DNA from: PGYU01 sp964637845
GTDB lineage: Bacteria; Bacteroidota; Ignavibacteria; Kapaibacteriales; UBA2268
DNA: 64,000 nt
Direction: 5' to 3'
NCBI GenBank assembly: GCA_964637845.1
Contig: CAZWXI010000003.1
Coordinates: 28,716-92,715 of the forward strand
Shown: piece after piece, positions 7,747 through 17,826 of the stretch
Numbering within the stretch: the stretch's first letter is position 1
How the letters are laid out: each line of letters opens with the position of its first letter
Position numbers and translations under genes: made by a program
Notes under the pieces: generated by a model
Told to the model about the DNA's origin: nothing
Seen by the model: only the letters and a program-made list of their open reading frames with translations
Databases searched by the model: none

Positions 7747-10700
7747 ATGTTAAAGTTAAACTTTTTGAATTTTTTTTTATTTATATCTTGTGCTTTTATA
7801 TTAAAATCTCAGGATGAAAAGCCATTTCTGATAGATTTTGGAGATGAACATGTAACAGATGAGCAAATCGGAACTCTAACAAGAGGTATAAATCACTTCC
7901 AAATGTATCTTTCTCCAGGTCAGACAATAAACGATAAAAGAAGTGAATTACTTATTAACACTGTGAATGGCAATGTCTTCTATCGCAGAAATGATATTCT
8001 AATACATGGCGCCCCCTTCCCTATTAGCGTATCATTTTCTTACAACAGTACAAGCAGTTTTAAAGGAAGATACGGATATAAATGGCAATTTTCTTACAAT
8101 ATTCAATATGTAGCAAACAACTTCAACAGCAATTTGATTATTCATCTTAGTGACGGTAAAACCGAACTCTATATAGCACAAGATAGCGTATATATTCCTT
8201 TTTATGGAGCAGAAGGTAAACTTAAATTTAAAGATACGGCACTCTACTATCAGGCGAATTCAATGAAATCACTGCAAATCGAAAAGCCACTTGATTTGAA
8301 ATTTGGAGGTGTTGGTCATAATTATATAACACGTATTTCAGATATGTTTGGAAATGCCATAGAACTAGAATATATCTCGAAAAGATTGAGCCGAGTTATT
8401 TTTCCTAACAATGGCACCCTTGAACTATCATACGAAAAGGAGCTATTGGCAGAAATTAACTATTCGAACGCATACAAAATTAATTTCAAGTATGACGAAA
8501 GTGAAAATTTAATAGAAGTTAATCATCCGTCAGATGAAACTTACAAATACGAATATGATACTGAATGCAATTTGCTGACAAAAATCATCTATCCCGATGG
8601 GCGGCATGTTAAGATAGATTATGATAATAATCTTGCAGTTTCCGGGCTTCTAATAAACGATTCACTTCAGTACACATTTGATTTAAACTTGCAATCTGAC
8701 AGCTTTGATGCAAAATTACCAAATGATTGGACATATAGTTTTTTGAGTGATAGTTTGTTTAGAACCATTGCAAAATCTGACCCGGCAGGCAATATAACTG
8801 AATATCAATATGATTTGAACAATAGATTGATTGCCATTGAACGTCCCGGCGAAGCAACTACACGCTATTTCTACAATGATGACGGCTTAATGATAATTAA
8901 GATAGACCCTCTTAATAGGCAATCATCATACTCATATTCAAAATTGGGGTTGATAGAAAGTTATACCGATGCCGAGAATAATACATGGAATATTTTGAGG
9001 GACTTTTATGGAAAAATCAAAGAAATAGCATCAGTTAGTTATTCTTATCGTTATTCATTTGACGAATCCAATCGCTTGACAACTTTTTCTTTCGGTGATT
9101 CGAAGTTTCATTTTGAAAATGACAAACAAAGAAACTTGCTTCGGATCAGCTTTGATAGGGACATCATTTATGACTTTAGATTCGATAAATTTTCAAAATT
9201 AACATCACTCACCAAACCGGATAGAAGTTTATATCTATTTGATTACGACAAAACTGGAAATATGATTGCAATATCATATCCAAACGGAAGCATAAGGAAA
9301 TTTGAGTATGACAAATCAGGAAGAATTTTAACCTTGACCGAGCGTGACAATACAAAATTTACTTTCGGATACGATTACGCAGGGCGCTTTAACTCATATA
9401 CATTAGCTAATACTTTATATTTCTCTATTAAATATGGTTCCTTTGGAAACTTTTCGATTTTTAGAGGCACGCAAGTTTTAGGAGATTATCATTACGGAAA
9501 AAATTTCAAGCTGACTGGGCTGTTAAGTGCTTACCATCAATCTTTTGACTACGATGAAAGAGATAATTTGATAGTTCATAAAATTGAAAACGATATATTC
9601 AAACAGCAGAGATTTAATCTGAATGATGAACTTATCGAACGTAATCAAGGAGGTTCTGTACAAACATTTAGGTATGATAAAATGTCGCGACCGGTTAGCA
9701 TTGCTTCTGCTATTGGAAGATATGAATACACTTGGGACGAGCTGTCAAATTTAAAGCAAGTTCTTGCGCCCCATAATTTGGGGTTCTATATCAAATATAA
9801 TCTTTTTTCGCAGCCGGAGAGTATTTTACGACAAAACTCAAGTTTTATAACTTATGGTTATGACAAAATTGGTAATCTGATATTAATCAACAAAAGTGGC
9901 GGTGACAATATCACCCAAAATTATGACATATCTGGTAATCTTATAAGAACGACAAAAAATAATTTAGTACCTGTTAATTATACTTACGATTTAGGGGGAC
10001 TAATAAAAACTATTAATAATGGTCTAATGAGTTTAGAATATGACTATGATAATTGCGACCGAATAACGACTATAGTCCGAAATGGCAAGAGTTTTAAGCA
10101 ATATAGTTACAATAATATTGGAAAAGTTAGCGACATCATTTCTTACAATGCAAAAACCAGTTATACTTACGATAATCTTGGTAAACTAAACTCAGTCACT
10201 AATAATGGATTAACTCACCGATTTAATCATTTCCCTCGTTCACTTGTTGTTTCATATTTCAATGCTTTCAACTATCAGTATTCATATAATGAACGTGGTT
10301 TGTTATCAACTATAACAAATCCTGATAACGACGAACTGCGATTAATCTATAATTCCAATTTCAGGTTAAATGAAATTTTTCTTGATAACGATAACAGATT
10401 TAAAATCGAATATACGGGTGGAAGTTTATTAAGTTCAATGATTGATGGAACTGATAGAAGATTCAATTTTTACTATACAAACTCAGGAAGGCTATTAAGC
10501 ATTACTGACCCAAACTTCAACTCAACCGGTATCATTCATGATATTTACGGCAATATAACATCCTATTCATTACCGGGTAATGCTACTATCTCGTTATCCT
10601 ATGATAAAGACCGTATTGAAAAAATCATTTTTCCGGGGAATGATTCGCTTAAATACTCCTACAATCAATATGGAGATTTAATTAGCATAACTAACGAAAA

Positions 10701-13700
10701 GAACAATACAACTTACTATCAGTACAATACATTCGGTAAATTATCTAAAGTTGGTGATAATTCACTTTCACAGTATTTCTATTACGATGATAATTTAAGA
10801 ACGTCAAAAATAGTACTAAATTATGATTCTTTAAAATTTTTATATGATGATAACAAAGTTATCGGGATCACACTAAACGATTTGAAATTCGACTTACAAT
10901 ATACCAACGATAGATTAAATAGCATTTCCATTAATTCCAAACCCATTGTTACCATAACTTATGATGATTTCGGTTTACTTGCTTCTTTTACTAATAATTT
11001 CGGTTTCAAAGAAACTTATCAAAATTCCCACATAGGTTTAATAAATAAAGTTACTGATTTTATCAACAATGATATTGATAAGTTCTATGATAAATTGGGT
11101 AGAATTTTAACTATCAGGTATTCTCATGGCTCATTAGAGAGGTTTGGATATACCAAAAATGGTCTATTAGAAAGTTTCAGAAATAGAGATTTTTCGGAGT
11201 TCTTTGTTAGGTATAATAAAAGCAATTTACCCATTAAGTTCATTATCAACAGATTCGATTCATTGACTTTTAATTACAACTCCTCGGGAGATATTGTTGA
11301 AATAATCAATCCATCGGGGACAGCAAACAAATTTCTTTACAATACTTTGGGTCAGTTGTCAGCATACATTGCCCCAAATAGCTCTTCAATCAATTTCCTT
11401 TATTCAAAATCTGCTAACGAGATTAAAGTTTTCACAACAATCGGTGACACCACTTCTTATGGTTTGGATAGATACAATCGAATAGTTTACATGAGAGACA
11501 AATCTGGAAGAACTTTCTTAAATAATCGTGGTCATACAGGTACATTATTCAGTAAAACAATTAATTCCGATACAACATACTCAATCAACTACGATAAGAA
11601 TTTCAGAACAACTGAAATCAAAAAACATGACTTGATACACAGCTTTGAGTATGATTTAACCAATTTTGCGCCGAAATCAATATTGTTAAATGGCACGAAA
11701 TATACCTTTAGTTTATCGGGTAATTCCATTAATTTATATCAACAAAATCATCTTAATTCAACAATTAACTTTGACGGTAAATTATTACCTCGTAAGCTGG
11801 ATTTTCCGCGAATTGGCAATTATTATTACACATATGATGAAAACTTTAATTTAAGTCAGCAGATTGACGATATAATACACCCGAACACTTTTCAATTTTC
11901 TCCGTACGGTAATATTCTCGGGTTCATGAGAAACACAATTTTGTTCCCATTTGAATATGACATTAAATCAAATCTCGTCAAGTCAACCAGCCCAATGATA
12001 GATTATTCATTCTTCTATGACAATAATAATAATTTGATTATCGCAGGATTGCCTACTTCATTCGAGTTGAATTTCGATTATAATACGGCTGACCGCCTCA
12101 AAACAAGAACTGACCAGTCCGGAAGCATAAACTATTATGAATATAATAAGATGGGCAAAACAGAGCGATACTCAAATCCATCTCTGTTTGTAAATGAAAT
12201 AACTCTTGAATATGATTTAGCCGATAGAGTTAAAACTCAAAACACGAAATATGAGCAATCTGTAAATAAAGCAATCTTTTCTTATGAACCATTGAACAGG
12301 TTAGACCAAATCATTTATAAAGACAAAATATATCTTGAGGTAAAGCGAAACAAGTTTCAAAGAATCGATACATCGTATTCTGCAAGCGGGATTAAAATTA
12401 TTTCCAAATATGATGAATTCCATAGACTAGTGAGTTTAGAGTATCCCAACAATATAAGTATATCATATGAATACGGTATTTTTAATAAAGTCTCAAAGAT
12501 TACTGTTAAGCAAGCTTCTATTATTCAAGAAGTCTATAACTACGAATATGATAATTTAGGGCGGCTTATAACAGTCAAGTCCAACAATGACTCAATAGTA
12601 TTTAAAGCAACTTACACGAGCCGCCATCAATATAAATCTTTTGAATCGGAAAATGGGAAAATGAATTTCACCTATAACTCAGGGGCCCGTTTAGTTTCAC
12701 TAACAGAAAATGAAATTAGTAGAAGTATAGGTTATGGGGCTTATTCAATTTTTCCAATTCGTATCGGTAGCCACAAAATCACTTCAACAAGCAAAGGAAA
12801 CGTAACCTCGATTTCTAAAGATAACAATGAAACACTATACTATTACGATAACGAGAGTAAATTAATCGGGATGATAGATACAACAGGCGTTTATACTTCT
12901 TTTCATTATAATCCACTTGGCAAATTGGTTAGAATAATATCAACAGATACCATCGATTTAGAATATGTAAAATTTAGGGATAATGACCTTTTTTATCCCC
13001 AAATAAATGTCAATGGCTTAAAAAAAGCTACATATTACTACCAAGAATTGTTTGATGCTATGATACCGCTTAGTGCAAAAATAGACGGCACAACTTTCAC
13101 CTTCATTGAAGATGAATTCGGTAATCGGTTGGGATATATTGCAAGCGATTCATTAATTTTAGAACCTCGATTTGATTATTTCGACTTTAGTTCGCCAAAC
13201 GAATTTATACCAACCCGCCGATTTATACCAATTGTAGGAACAAATTTAAAGTATGACGGCGATAATTTTTATAATGCTGATTTAGGAATGTACATAACAA
13301 ATAACAACAATAAGTTCGGCTATTCATCACCTTTCTTGGAACCAATCTGTACAAGTGACAAAGATGAAAAATTTACAAATCAAGTTTCATATCAAATAGA
13401 TTCGAAACTAATAATTGGTGGTTCTGAACGACATTCTAAACACATCGACAAGATACTTGATGGTAACATACTTTCAAATTTGGTTAAGAACGAAATAAAT
13501 ACTCAATTTAATAATTTTTTAACTTTCAAAGTATCAGCCGATGTCAAAGAGCCAAAAGCCAAGTACCCCTTGCTTATGCCCAACGATATTCTTCAAGTTC
13601 TTTATCTTGATATAATCAATGCCCCATGTAATCGAAATATTGAATTGATGCCCGAAGGAATATCTTATCTTTCTGATACCGTATTCCAAAAAGCCTATCA

Positions 13701-14346
13701 GGGAATTAATATTGACAAGCTCATTAACCTACCTAAGCAAAATTCTTCTAATCTTGAAAATATTCTTGAAATACTTAAATATTTAGATTATTCTGGTGAT
13801 GACCAGTTGGTAAGAGTTTTGAATTTAATAAGAAGAATTTTAAACATAGGAGAAATCATCTTACCCTCGAACGTAATTGACATATCCCCTATTAATGCAT
13901 CTTTAGGATTTGTGGATTCTGTTTTAAAAGCAGAAGATTATGTCCACAAAATTATCACAAGTAGCCAAGAAATTTCACCGGTCCAGCAATCAATTGATAA
14001 TGTTATCAAGGTTTTAGAGCAATACAAAAATTCACTCAAGCCGCCCACGAAACAAGATAATTGTATTGCGGTTGATATTTTATCACCAACAATTAAGAGT
14101 TATAAGCCAAATTATATTTATACTGATTACACACCCTCGATATATTATGATTTCATGGATGTTCAGTACTCCAATTTCAGTAGGATTTTTAGTGTAATTT
14201 CTAACTACAATAAACCTTTCAGATTACTGCCTTCATTGAATTACGACAGCAATATTGTATTGCCCATTTATTTTGATACACTTGACGATATAAACTTGAA
14301 ATATCTCAGACCTGTGTTCAAAAATTATTTTGACTTTTTACGTTAA
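7747..14346 (+). CDS. Giant secreted YD-repeat (Rhs-like) protein
   Basis: 2199 residues. A signal peptide spans residues 1 to about 20 (MLKLNFLNFFLFISCAF). Next comes the N-terminal Rhs block (NTVNGNVFYRRND, then SVSFSYNSTSS and GRYGYKWQFSYN). Dozens of YD repeats follow (Y-D-x2-G/N-x-L/I patterns such as YDKTGNMIAISYPNG) up to about residue 1830. A degenerate Rhs core end, FYNADLGMYI, lies near 1840-1850. The last 350 residues have no YD repeats, no type 9 secretion sorting domain and no toxin domain I recognise, and no immunity-like gene follows. The protein probably forms a beta cocoon or adhesin outside the inner membrane. It heads a probable operon with the TPR lipoprotein and motAB. 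Confidence 0.9.
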   Translation: MLKLNFLNFFLFISCAFILKSQDEKPFLIDFGDEHVTDEQIGTLTRGINHFQMYLSPGQTINDKRSELLINTVNGNVFYRRNDILIHGAPFPISVSFSYNSTSSFKGRYGYKWQFSYNIQYVANNFNSNLIIHLSDGKTELYIAQDSVYIPFYGAEGKLKFKDTALYYQANSMKSLQIEKPLDLKFGGVGHNYITRISDMFGNAIELEYISKRLSRVIFPNNGTLELSYEKELLAEINYSNAYKINFKYDESENLIEVNHPSDETYKYEYDTECNLLTKIIYPDGRHVKIDYDNNLAVSGLLINDSLQYTFDLNLQSDSFDAKLPNDWTYSFLSDSLFRTIAKSDPAGNITEYQYDLNNRLIAIERPGEATTRYFYNDDGLMIIKIDPLNRQSSYSYSKLGLIESYTDAENNTWNILRDFYGKIKEIASVSYSYRYSFDESNRLTTFSFGDSKFHFENDKQRNLLRISFDRDIIYDFRFDKFSKLTSLTKPDRSLYLFDYDKTGNMIAISYPNGSIRKFEYDKSGRILTLTERDNTKFTFGYDYAGRFNSYTLANTLYFSIKYGSFGNFSIFRGTQVLGDYHYGKNFKLTGLLSAYHQSFDYDERDNLIVHKIENDIFKQQRFNLNDELIERNQGGSVQTFRYDKMSRPVSIASAIGRYEYTWDELSNLKQVLAPHNLGFYIKYNLFSQPESILRQNSSFITYGYDKIGNLILINKSGGDNITQNYDISGNLIRTTKNNLVPVNYTYDLGGLIKTINNGLMSLEYDYDNCDRITTIVRNGKSFKQYSYNNIGKVSDIISYNAKTSYTYDNLGKLNSVTNNGLTHRFNHFPRSLVVSYFNAFNYQYSYNERGLLSTITNPDNDELRLIYNSNFRLNEIFLDNDNRFKIEYTGGSLLSSMIDGTDRRFNFYYTNSGRLLSITDPNFNSTGIIHDIYGNITSYSLPGNATISLSYDKDRIEKIIFPGNDSLKYSYNQYGDLISITNEKNNTTYYQYNTFGKLSKVGDNSLSQYFYYDDNLRTSKIVLNYDSLKFLYDDNKVIGITLNDLKFDLQYTNDRLNSISINSKPIVTITYDDFGLLASFTNNFGFKETYQNSHIGLINKVTDFINNDIDKFYDKLGRILTIRYSHGSLERFGYTKNGLLESFRNRDFSEFFVRYNKSNLPIKFIINRFDSLTFNYNSSGDIVEIINPSGTANKFLYNTLGQLSAYIAPNSSSINFLYSKSANEIKVFTTIGDTTSYGLDRYNRIVYMRDKSGRTFLNNRGHTGTLFSKTINSDTTYSINYDKNFRTTEIKKHDLIHSFEYDLTNFAPKSILLNGTKYTFSLSGNSINLYQQNHLNSTINFDGKLLPRKLDFPRIGNYYYTYDENFNLSQQIDDIIHPNTFQFSPYGNILGFMRNTILFPFEYDIKSNLVKSTSPMIDYSFFYDNNNNLIIAGLPTSFELNFDYNTADRLKTRTDQSGSINYYEYNKMGKTERYSNPSLFVNEITLEYDLADRVKTQNTKYEQSVNKAIFSYEPLNRLDQIIYKDKIYLEVKRNKFQRIDTSYSASGIKIISKYDEFHRLVSLEYPNNISISYEYGIFNKVSKITVKQASIIQEVYNYEYDNLGRLITVKSNNDSIVFKATYTSRHQYKSFESENGKMNFTYNSGARLVSLTENEISRSIGYGAYSIFPIRIGSHKITSTSKGNVTSISKDNNETLYYYDNESKLIGMIDTTGVYTSFHYNPLGKLVRIISTDTIDLEYVKFRDNDLFYPQINVNGLKKATYYYQELFDAMIPLSAKIDGTTFTFIEDEFGNRLGYIASDSLILEPRFDYFDFSSPNEFIPTRRFIPIVGTNLKYDGDNFYNADLGMYITNNNNKFGYSSPFLEPICTSDKDEKFTNQVSYQIDSKLIIGGSERHSKHIDKILDGNILSNLVKNEINTQFNNFLTFKVSADVKEPKAKYPLLMPNDILQVLYLDIINAPCNRNIELMPEGISYLSDTVFQKAYQGINIDKLINLPKQNSSNLENILEILKYLDYSGDDQLVRVLNLIRRILNIGEIILPSNVIDISPINASLGFVDSVLKAEDYVHKIITSSQEISPVQQSIDNVIKVLEQYKNSLKPPTKQDNCIAVDILSPTIKSYKPNYIYTDYTPSIYYDFMDVQYSNFSRIFSVISNYNKPFRLLPSLNYDSNIVLPIYFDTLDDINLKYLRPVFKNYFDFLR

Positions 14347-14382
14347 TATATAGTATTTAGGATTAGAACTAAACCAACTTTC

Positions 14383-16014
14383 ATGAAAATTATCAAAAAA
14401 CTACAAATTTCAGCAGTTGTCATTCTGATTTCCATCCATTGCAGTGGATGCTCAAGCAGTTTACCAAAAGCAAAGTATGATATCGAATATATACTTGCAA
14501 AAGATTTCATTGTACCAATCGATACTAGCTATTTAAAGAAAGTGGCTATCAGTCATGTTGTTCGTGGCTCATCACTTCAAAATAAAGACGAACACGCATT
14601 GGCGGCTCTTGAGTTTTTAGATGCCTTACGGCACGATGAAAGCGCAGGTATTTACTTTGCTCTCGCCAATTCGTATCGAAAGACATATAAATTCGAATTA
14701 GCCATAGATGCATTAAAGAAAGCTCTTACTTTGAATAATGATTTTGAACCCGCCTATATTTTATTAGCTGAAATACTACTTCCGTTAAAGCAATACCAAG
14801 AAGCAATACGCATTCTTGAATTATGTTATGAAAAATTCAAACGCGAGGAAATGCTGCTTTACATTGCAAGTGTATATGAGTACTTCGATGCAAAGAAAGC
14901 TCTTGAATACTACGACAGAATACCTAAGGATAAACTTGATTTATATACACTACACAAAATCGGAGAGCTTGCTCGCTCGATTGAGGATTTTGAACGCTTT
15001 ACCAATGCATTAAATCTAATGATAGAAAAAGCTCCCGATAATTATGCCCCACATTCCGGATTGGTGGAATATTATTTAATGATTGATTCACTAAAATCAG
15101 CTTTGGATATGGTTATTTCAACTGAAAAACGGTGGACTTTCGAGCAACAAAGAGCATTATACTCACAAATAGGCATATATTTTTTAAATCGCCTGTTCCC
15201 TATTGATACAACTCAAGCAATACGATTCATAAACAAAATTGACAATAGATTCGAATTTGAAGATTTTTTGCGATTTACTGCAGGTACCGTTGCACAACAA
15301 ATTGGTGATACAACAAAAGCAGACAAACATCTAGGGCATTTGCTGCGTAATTCCGATAACGAAGCATTTAGTCCTGTCGAAATTGCACGTGTTTACTTAT
15401 TTGGAAATCGTTACGATAAAGTACTCTCTACATTACTTAATTACGATAATATTGAACAAGATGCAAGGGTCCCTCATTTCATTGGAATAGCGAAAATGCA
15501 GACCAATCGCTATGCCGACGCTGAACCTTATATGCTTGAAGCTCTAAAGCTGGAGCCAAATAATGCCGATATTATTGGCAGTCTAGGTTACATTTATCAT
15601 GAACTCAATGAAATTGAAAAATCTGATGAGTATTTTAAAAGAGCTTTGGTCTTAATGCCCGAAAGCGCTATGCTGAACAACAATTACGCTTATACTATGG
15701 CAGAACAAGGAAGAGACTTGCAAAAAGCTAAAAAAATGTCTGAGTTTTCAATTCTGAAAGAACCAGACAACGCATCCTATTTGGATACTTACGGATGGAT
15801 TTTATATAAGCTGGGAGATTTAGAAAAAGCGTTAAAATACTTACAGAAAGCTTATAATAACAAGACTGAAGCTTCTGTTGAGATATATTTGCATTTGATT
15901 GAAGTTTATGTTAAATTAAATGATACACGAAATGCCCAAAAAATCTATTCTGAGGCATTAGATTTGTTTCCAACTAATAAAAAATTATTAGATTTGTCTA
16001 ATGAAATTAAGTAA
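14383..16014 (+). CDS. TPR-repeat lipoprotein
   Basis: 543 residues. The signal sequence ends in a lipobox-like HCSGC with Cys23 as the lipidation site, so the protein should sit in the envelope facing the periplasm. The rest is helical tetratricopeptide repeats: for example AIYFALANSYRKT-type helices near 85-100, the run around DYFKRALVLMPESAMLNNNYAY near 420, and TYGWILYKLGDLEKALKYLQ near 470. TPRs bind proteins; no enzyme motif is seen. It starts 36 bases after the YD-repeat gene and ends 33 bases before motA, all on one strand, so it may link the secreted protein to the motor genes (inference). Confidence 0.85.
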   Translation: MKIIKKLQISAVVILISIHCSGCSSSLPKAKYDIEYILAKDFIVPIDTSYLKKVAISHVVRGSSLQNKDEHALAALEFLDALRHDESAGIYFALANSYRKTYKFELAIDALKKALTLNNDFEPAYILLAEILLPLKQYQEAIRILELCYEKFKREEMLLYIASVYEYFDAKKALEYYDRIPKDKLDLYTLHKIGELARSIEDFERFTNALNLMIEKAPDNYAPHSGLVEYYLMIDSLKSALDMVISTEKRWTFEQQRALYSQIGIYFLNRLFPIDTTQAIRFINKIDNRFEFEDFLRFTAGTVAQQIGDTTKADKHLGHLLRNSDNEAFSPVEIARVYLFGNRYDKVLSTLLNYDNIEQDARVPHFIGIAKMQTNRYADAEPYMLEALKLEPNNADIIGSLGYIYHELNEIEKSDEYFKRALVLMPESAMLNNNYAYTMAEQGRDLQKAKKMSEFSILKEPDNASYLDTYGWILYKLGDLEKALKYLQKAYNNKTEASVEIYLHLIEVYVKLNDTRNAQKIYSEALDLFPTNKKLLDLSNEIK

Positions 16015-16047
16015 ATAATCCAAATCCTTAATCAAATAGGATAAATA

Positions 16048-16908
16048 ATGTTTGTAATTATAGGTATCATCATAGTTTTTGTTTGTGTATTCGGAGGATT
16101 TTTCTGGGCAGCTGAATTTAATCCCGATGCAGTCGCATTCTTCCTGCACCCATATGAATACATCATTATTGGTGGAGCGGCAATTGGTTCAATGTTGATT
16201 GCTAACTCCAAAGAACTAAACACACGTATCATAAAGGGCGCCATCGGGACAATGAAAGGAGCGGGAGTCAACAAACAGGCATTTATTGAGTTGTTGAAAA
16301 TGCTCTATGAGTTGTTCCAGTTTGCAAAACGAGAGGGTTTAATTGCATTAGAACAACACATCGAAAACCCTGAATCAAGCTCCATTATTTCCAAATACCC
16401 TTCATTTTTGGCAAATCATCATGCTGTTGATTTTCTTTGCGACACACTAAAGGTAGTTTTGTCTGGTGGTGTGCCCGCTCATGAATTAGAGGAATTGATG
16501 GATATTGATTTGGAAAACATTCATCAGGAAGAGCATCATCCACCTGCCGCCTTAACAGTTGTATCCGATGCCTTACCCGGATTAGGCATTGTAGCTGCCG
16601 TTTTGGGTATCATAGTAACGATGTTATCAATTACAGAAGGCGCTGAAACAGTTGGCAAAAAAGTTGGCGGGGCGCTTGTTGGTACATTTATGGGAGTGCT
16701 GTTGGCTTACGGTTTTGTTGGTCCCATTGCGCGAAATATGGAAAGAGCCGTCGAGCAGGAAGCAAAGTACTTAGAATGTATCAAAGCCGCTCTACTTGCA
16801 TTCGCTAAAAGCATGCCTCCGACGGTTGCAATTGAATATGGACGCAGAGCAATTGACCCGCATCATAGACCAAGTTTCAAGGAAACAGAAGAAGCTATAA
16901 AAGGTTAA
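16048..16908 (+). CDS. motA: Flagellar-type stator protein MotA
   Basis: 286 residues with four membrane segments: two near the N-terminus (about 2-22 and 30-50), and two around 170-195 and 207-230. The cytoplasmic loop has the conserved charged stretch REGLIALEQHIENPE followed by YPSF, as in true MotA. The conserved prolines are in DALPGLGIVAAVLGI and FVGPIARNME. With MotB it forms the ion channel that converts ion flow into torque. This is a genuine MotA signature rather than the shorter ExbB/TolQ type found at 35554. It is followed by motB after seven bases. No other flagellar gene is in the window. Confidence 0.93.
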   Translation: MFVIIGIIIVFVCVFGGFFWAAEFNPDAVAFFLHPYEYIIIGGAAIGSMLIANSKELNTRIIKGAIGTMKGAGVNKQAFIELLKMLYELFQFAKREGLIALEQHIENPESSSIISKYPSFLANHHAVDFLCDTLKVVLSGGVPAHELEELMDIDLENIHQEEHHPPAALTVVSDALPGLGIVAAVLGIIVTMLSITEGAETVGKKVGGALVGTFMGVLLAYGFVGPIARNMERAVEQEAKYLECIKAALLAFAKSMPPTVAIEYGRRAIDPHHRPSFKETEEAIKG

Positions 16909-16915
16909 ACCCCAA

Positions 16916-17818
16916 ATGTCTGAGCAAAAAAGTCAAAAAGAACAACCTATTATCATTAAAAAGATAAAAAAGGGCGGACATGCACACCACGGAGGTGCAT
17001 GGAAAGTCGCGTATGCTGACTTCGTGACCGCTATGATGGCATTTTTTATCGTTATGTGGATTTTAGCTTCATCCGAAGAAGTCAAAATGAAAGTTGCCGA
17101 GTATTTCCAACATCCCGATAGATTTGAACTATTTTCAGGAAAGAAAAAATCTGGCCCGGTACCGATTGAACTCGATTTTGAATCATCACGCAGAAGAATG
17201 GAAGGCGATGACCAGGGTGCGGGTGAATCGTTTATCAAATTTGACCAAGCAACTACTGATACATTATATCAACGATTACTTAATAAGGCAGTCCAAGATT
17301 CTATATTAGCTCAAGAACGAGTAGAGCAAATAGGCGATGAACTGAAAAAGAGATTTGCTCAGATAATGACTCAAAAACCCGAATTGGAGGAAATACTATC
17401 ATCCATAAAAATTGAGATGACTAAAGAGGGCCTCAGAATTGAATTAATCGAAAGTACCGAATCACTATTTTTTGAGGTTGGTAGTAGTAAACTCAGTCCT
17501 GCAGCATTAGATATTTTGCGAACTCTCGGGAGGGAAATCGGGAAATTACCCAATTTTGTTGACATTGAAGGTCATACAGACAGTCGCGGGTACCGAACTC
17601 CGAGCGATTATGGTAACTGGGAATTATCATCCGACAGAGCAAATGCCGCAAGAAGAGTTTTGGAGAGAGAAGGTTTCTGGGATGGGCAGATTGCTCAAGT
17701 AAAAGGGTTCGCAGACAAAAAATTGCGCAATCCAGAAAATCCTTTTGACATGAGTAATCGCAGAATTAGCATACTAATCAAACATATGAATGTTGACCAA
17801 TTCCTCCCACAATTATAG
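16916..17818 (+). CDS. motB: Stator protein MotB with peptidoglycan-binding OmpA-like domain
   Basis: 300 residues. One N-terminal membrane helix begins at AYADFVTAMMAFFIVMWIL, where Asp35 is the proton-carrying residue equivalent to E. coli Asp32. The preceding HHGGAWKVAYADF is characteristic of MotB. A linker is followed by a C-terminal OmpA/MotB peptidoglycan-binding domain (VDIEGHTDSRGYR, then NWELSSDRANAARRVL, around 215-255). It anchors the stator to the cell wall. The response-regulator gene starts eight bases after it. Confidence 0.94.
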   Translation: MSEQKSQKEQPIIIKKIKKGGHAHHGGAWKVAYADFVTAMMAFFIVMWILASSEEVKMKVAEYFQHPDRFELFSGKKKSGPVPIELDFESSRRRMEGDDQGAGESFIKFDQATTDTLYQRLLNKAVQDSILAQERVEQIGDELKKRFAQIMTQKPELEEILSSIKIEMTKEGLRIELIESTESLFFEVGSSKLSPAALDILRTLGREIGKLPNFVDIEGHTDSRGYRTPSDYGNWELSSDRANAARRVLEREGFWDGQIAQVKGFADKKLRNPENPFDMSNRRISILIKHMNVDQFLPQL

Positions 17819-17826
17819 GTGTTGAC

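Noticed and set aside
14347..14382. Immunity gene after the Rhs-like protein
   Set aside because: Only 36 bases separate it from the TPR lipoprotein, whose signal and TPRs do not resemble an immunity protein.
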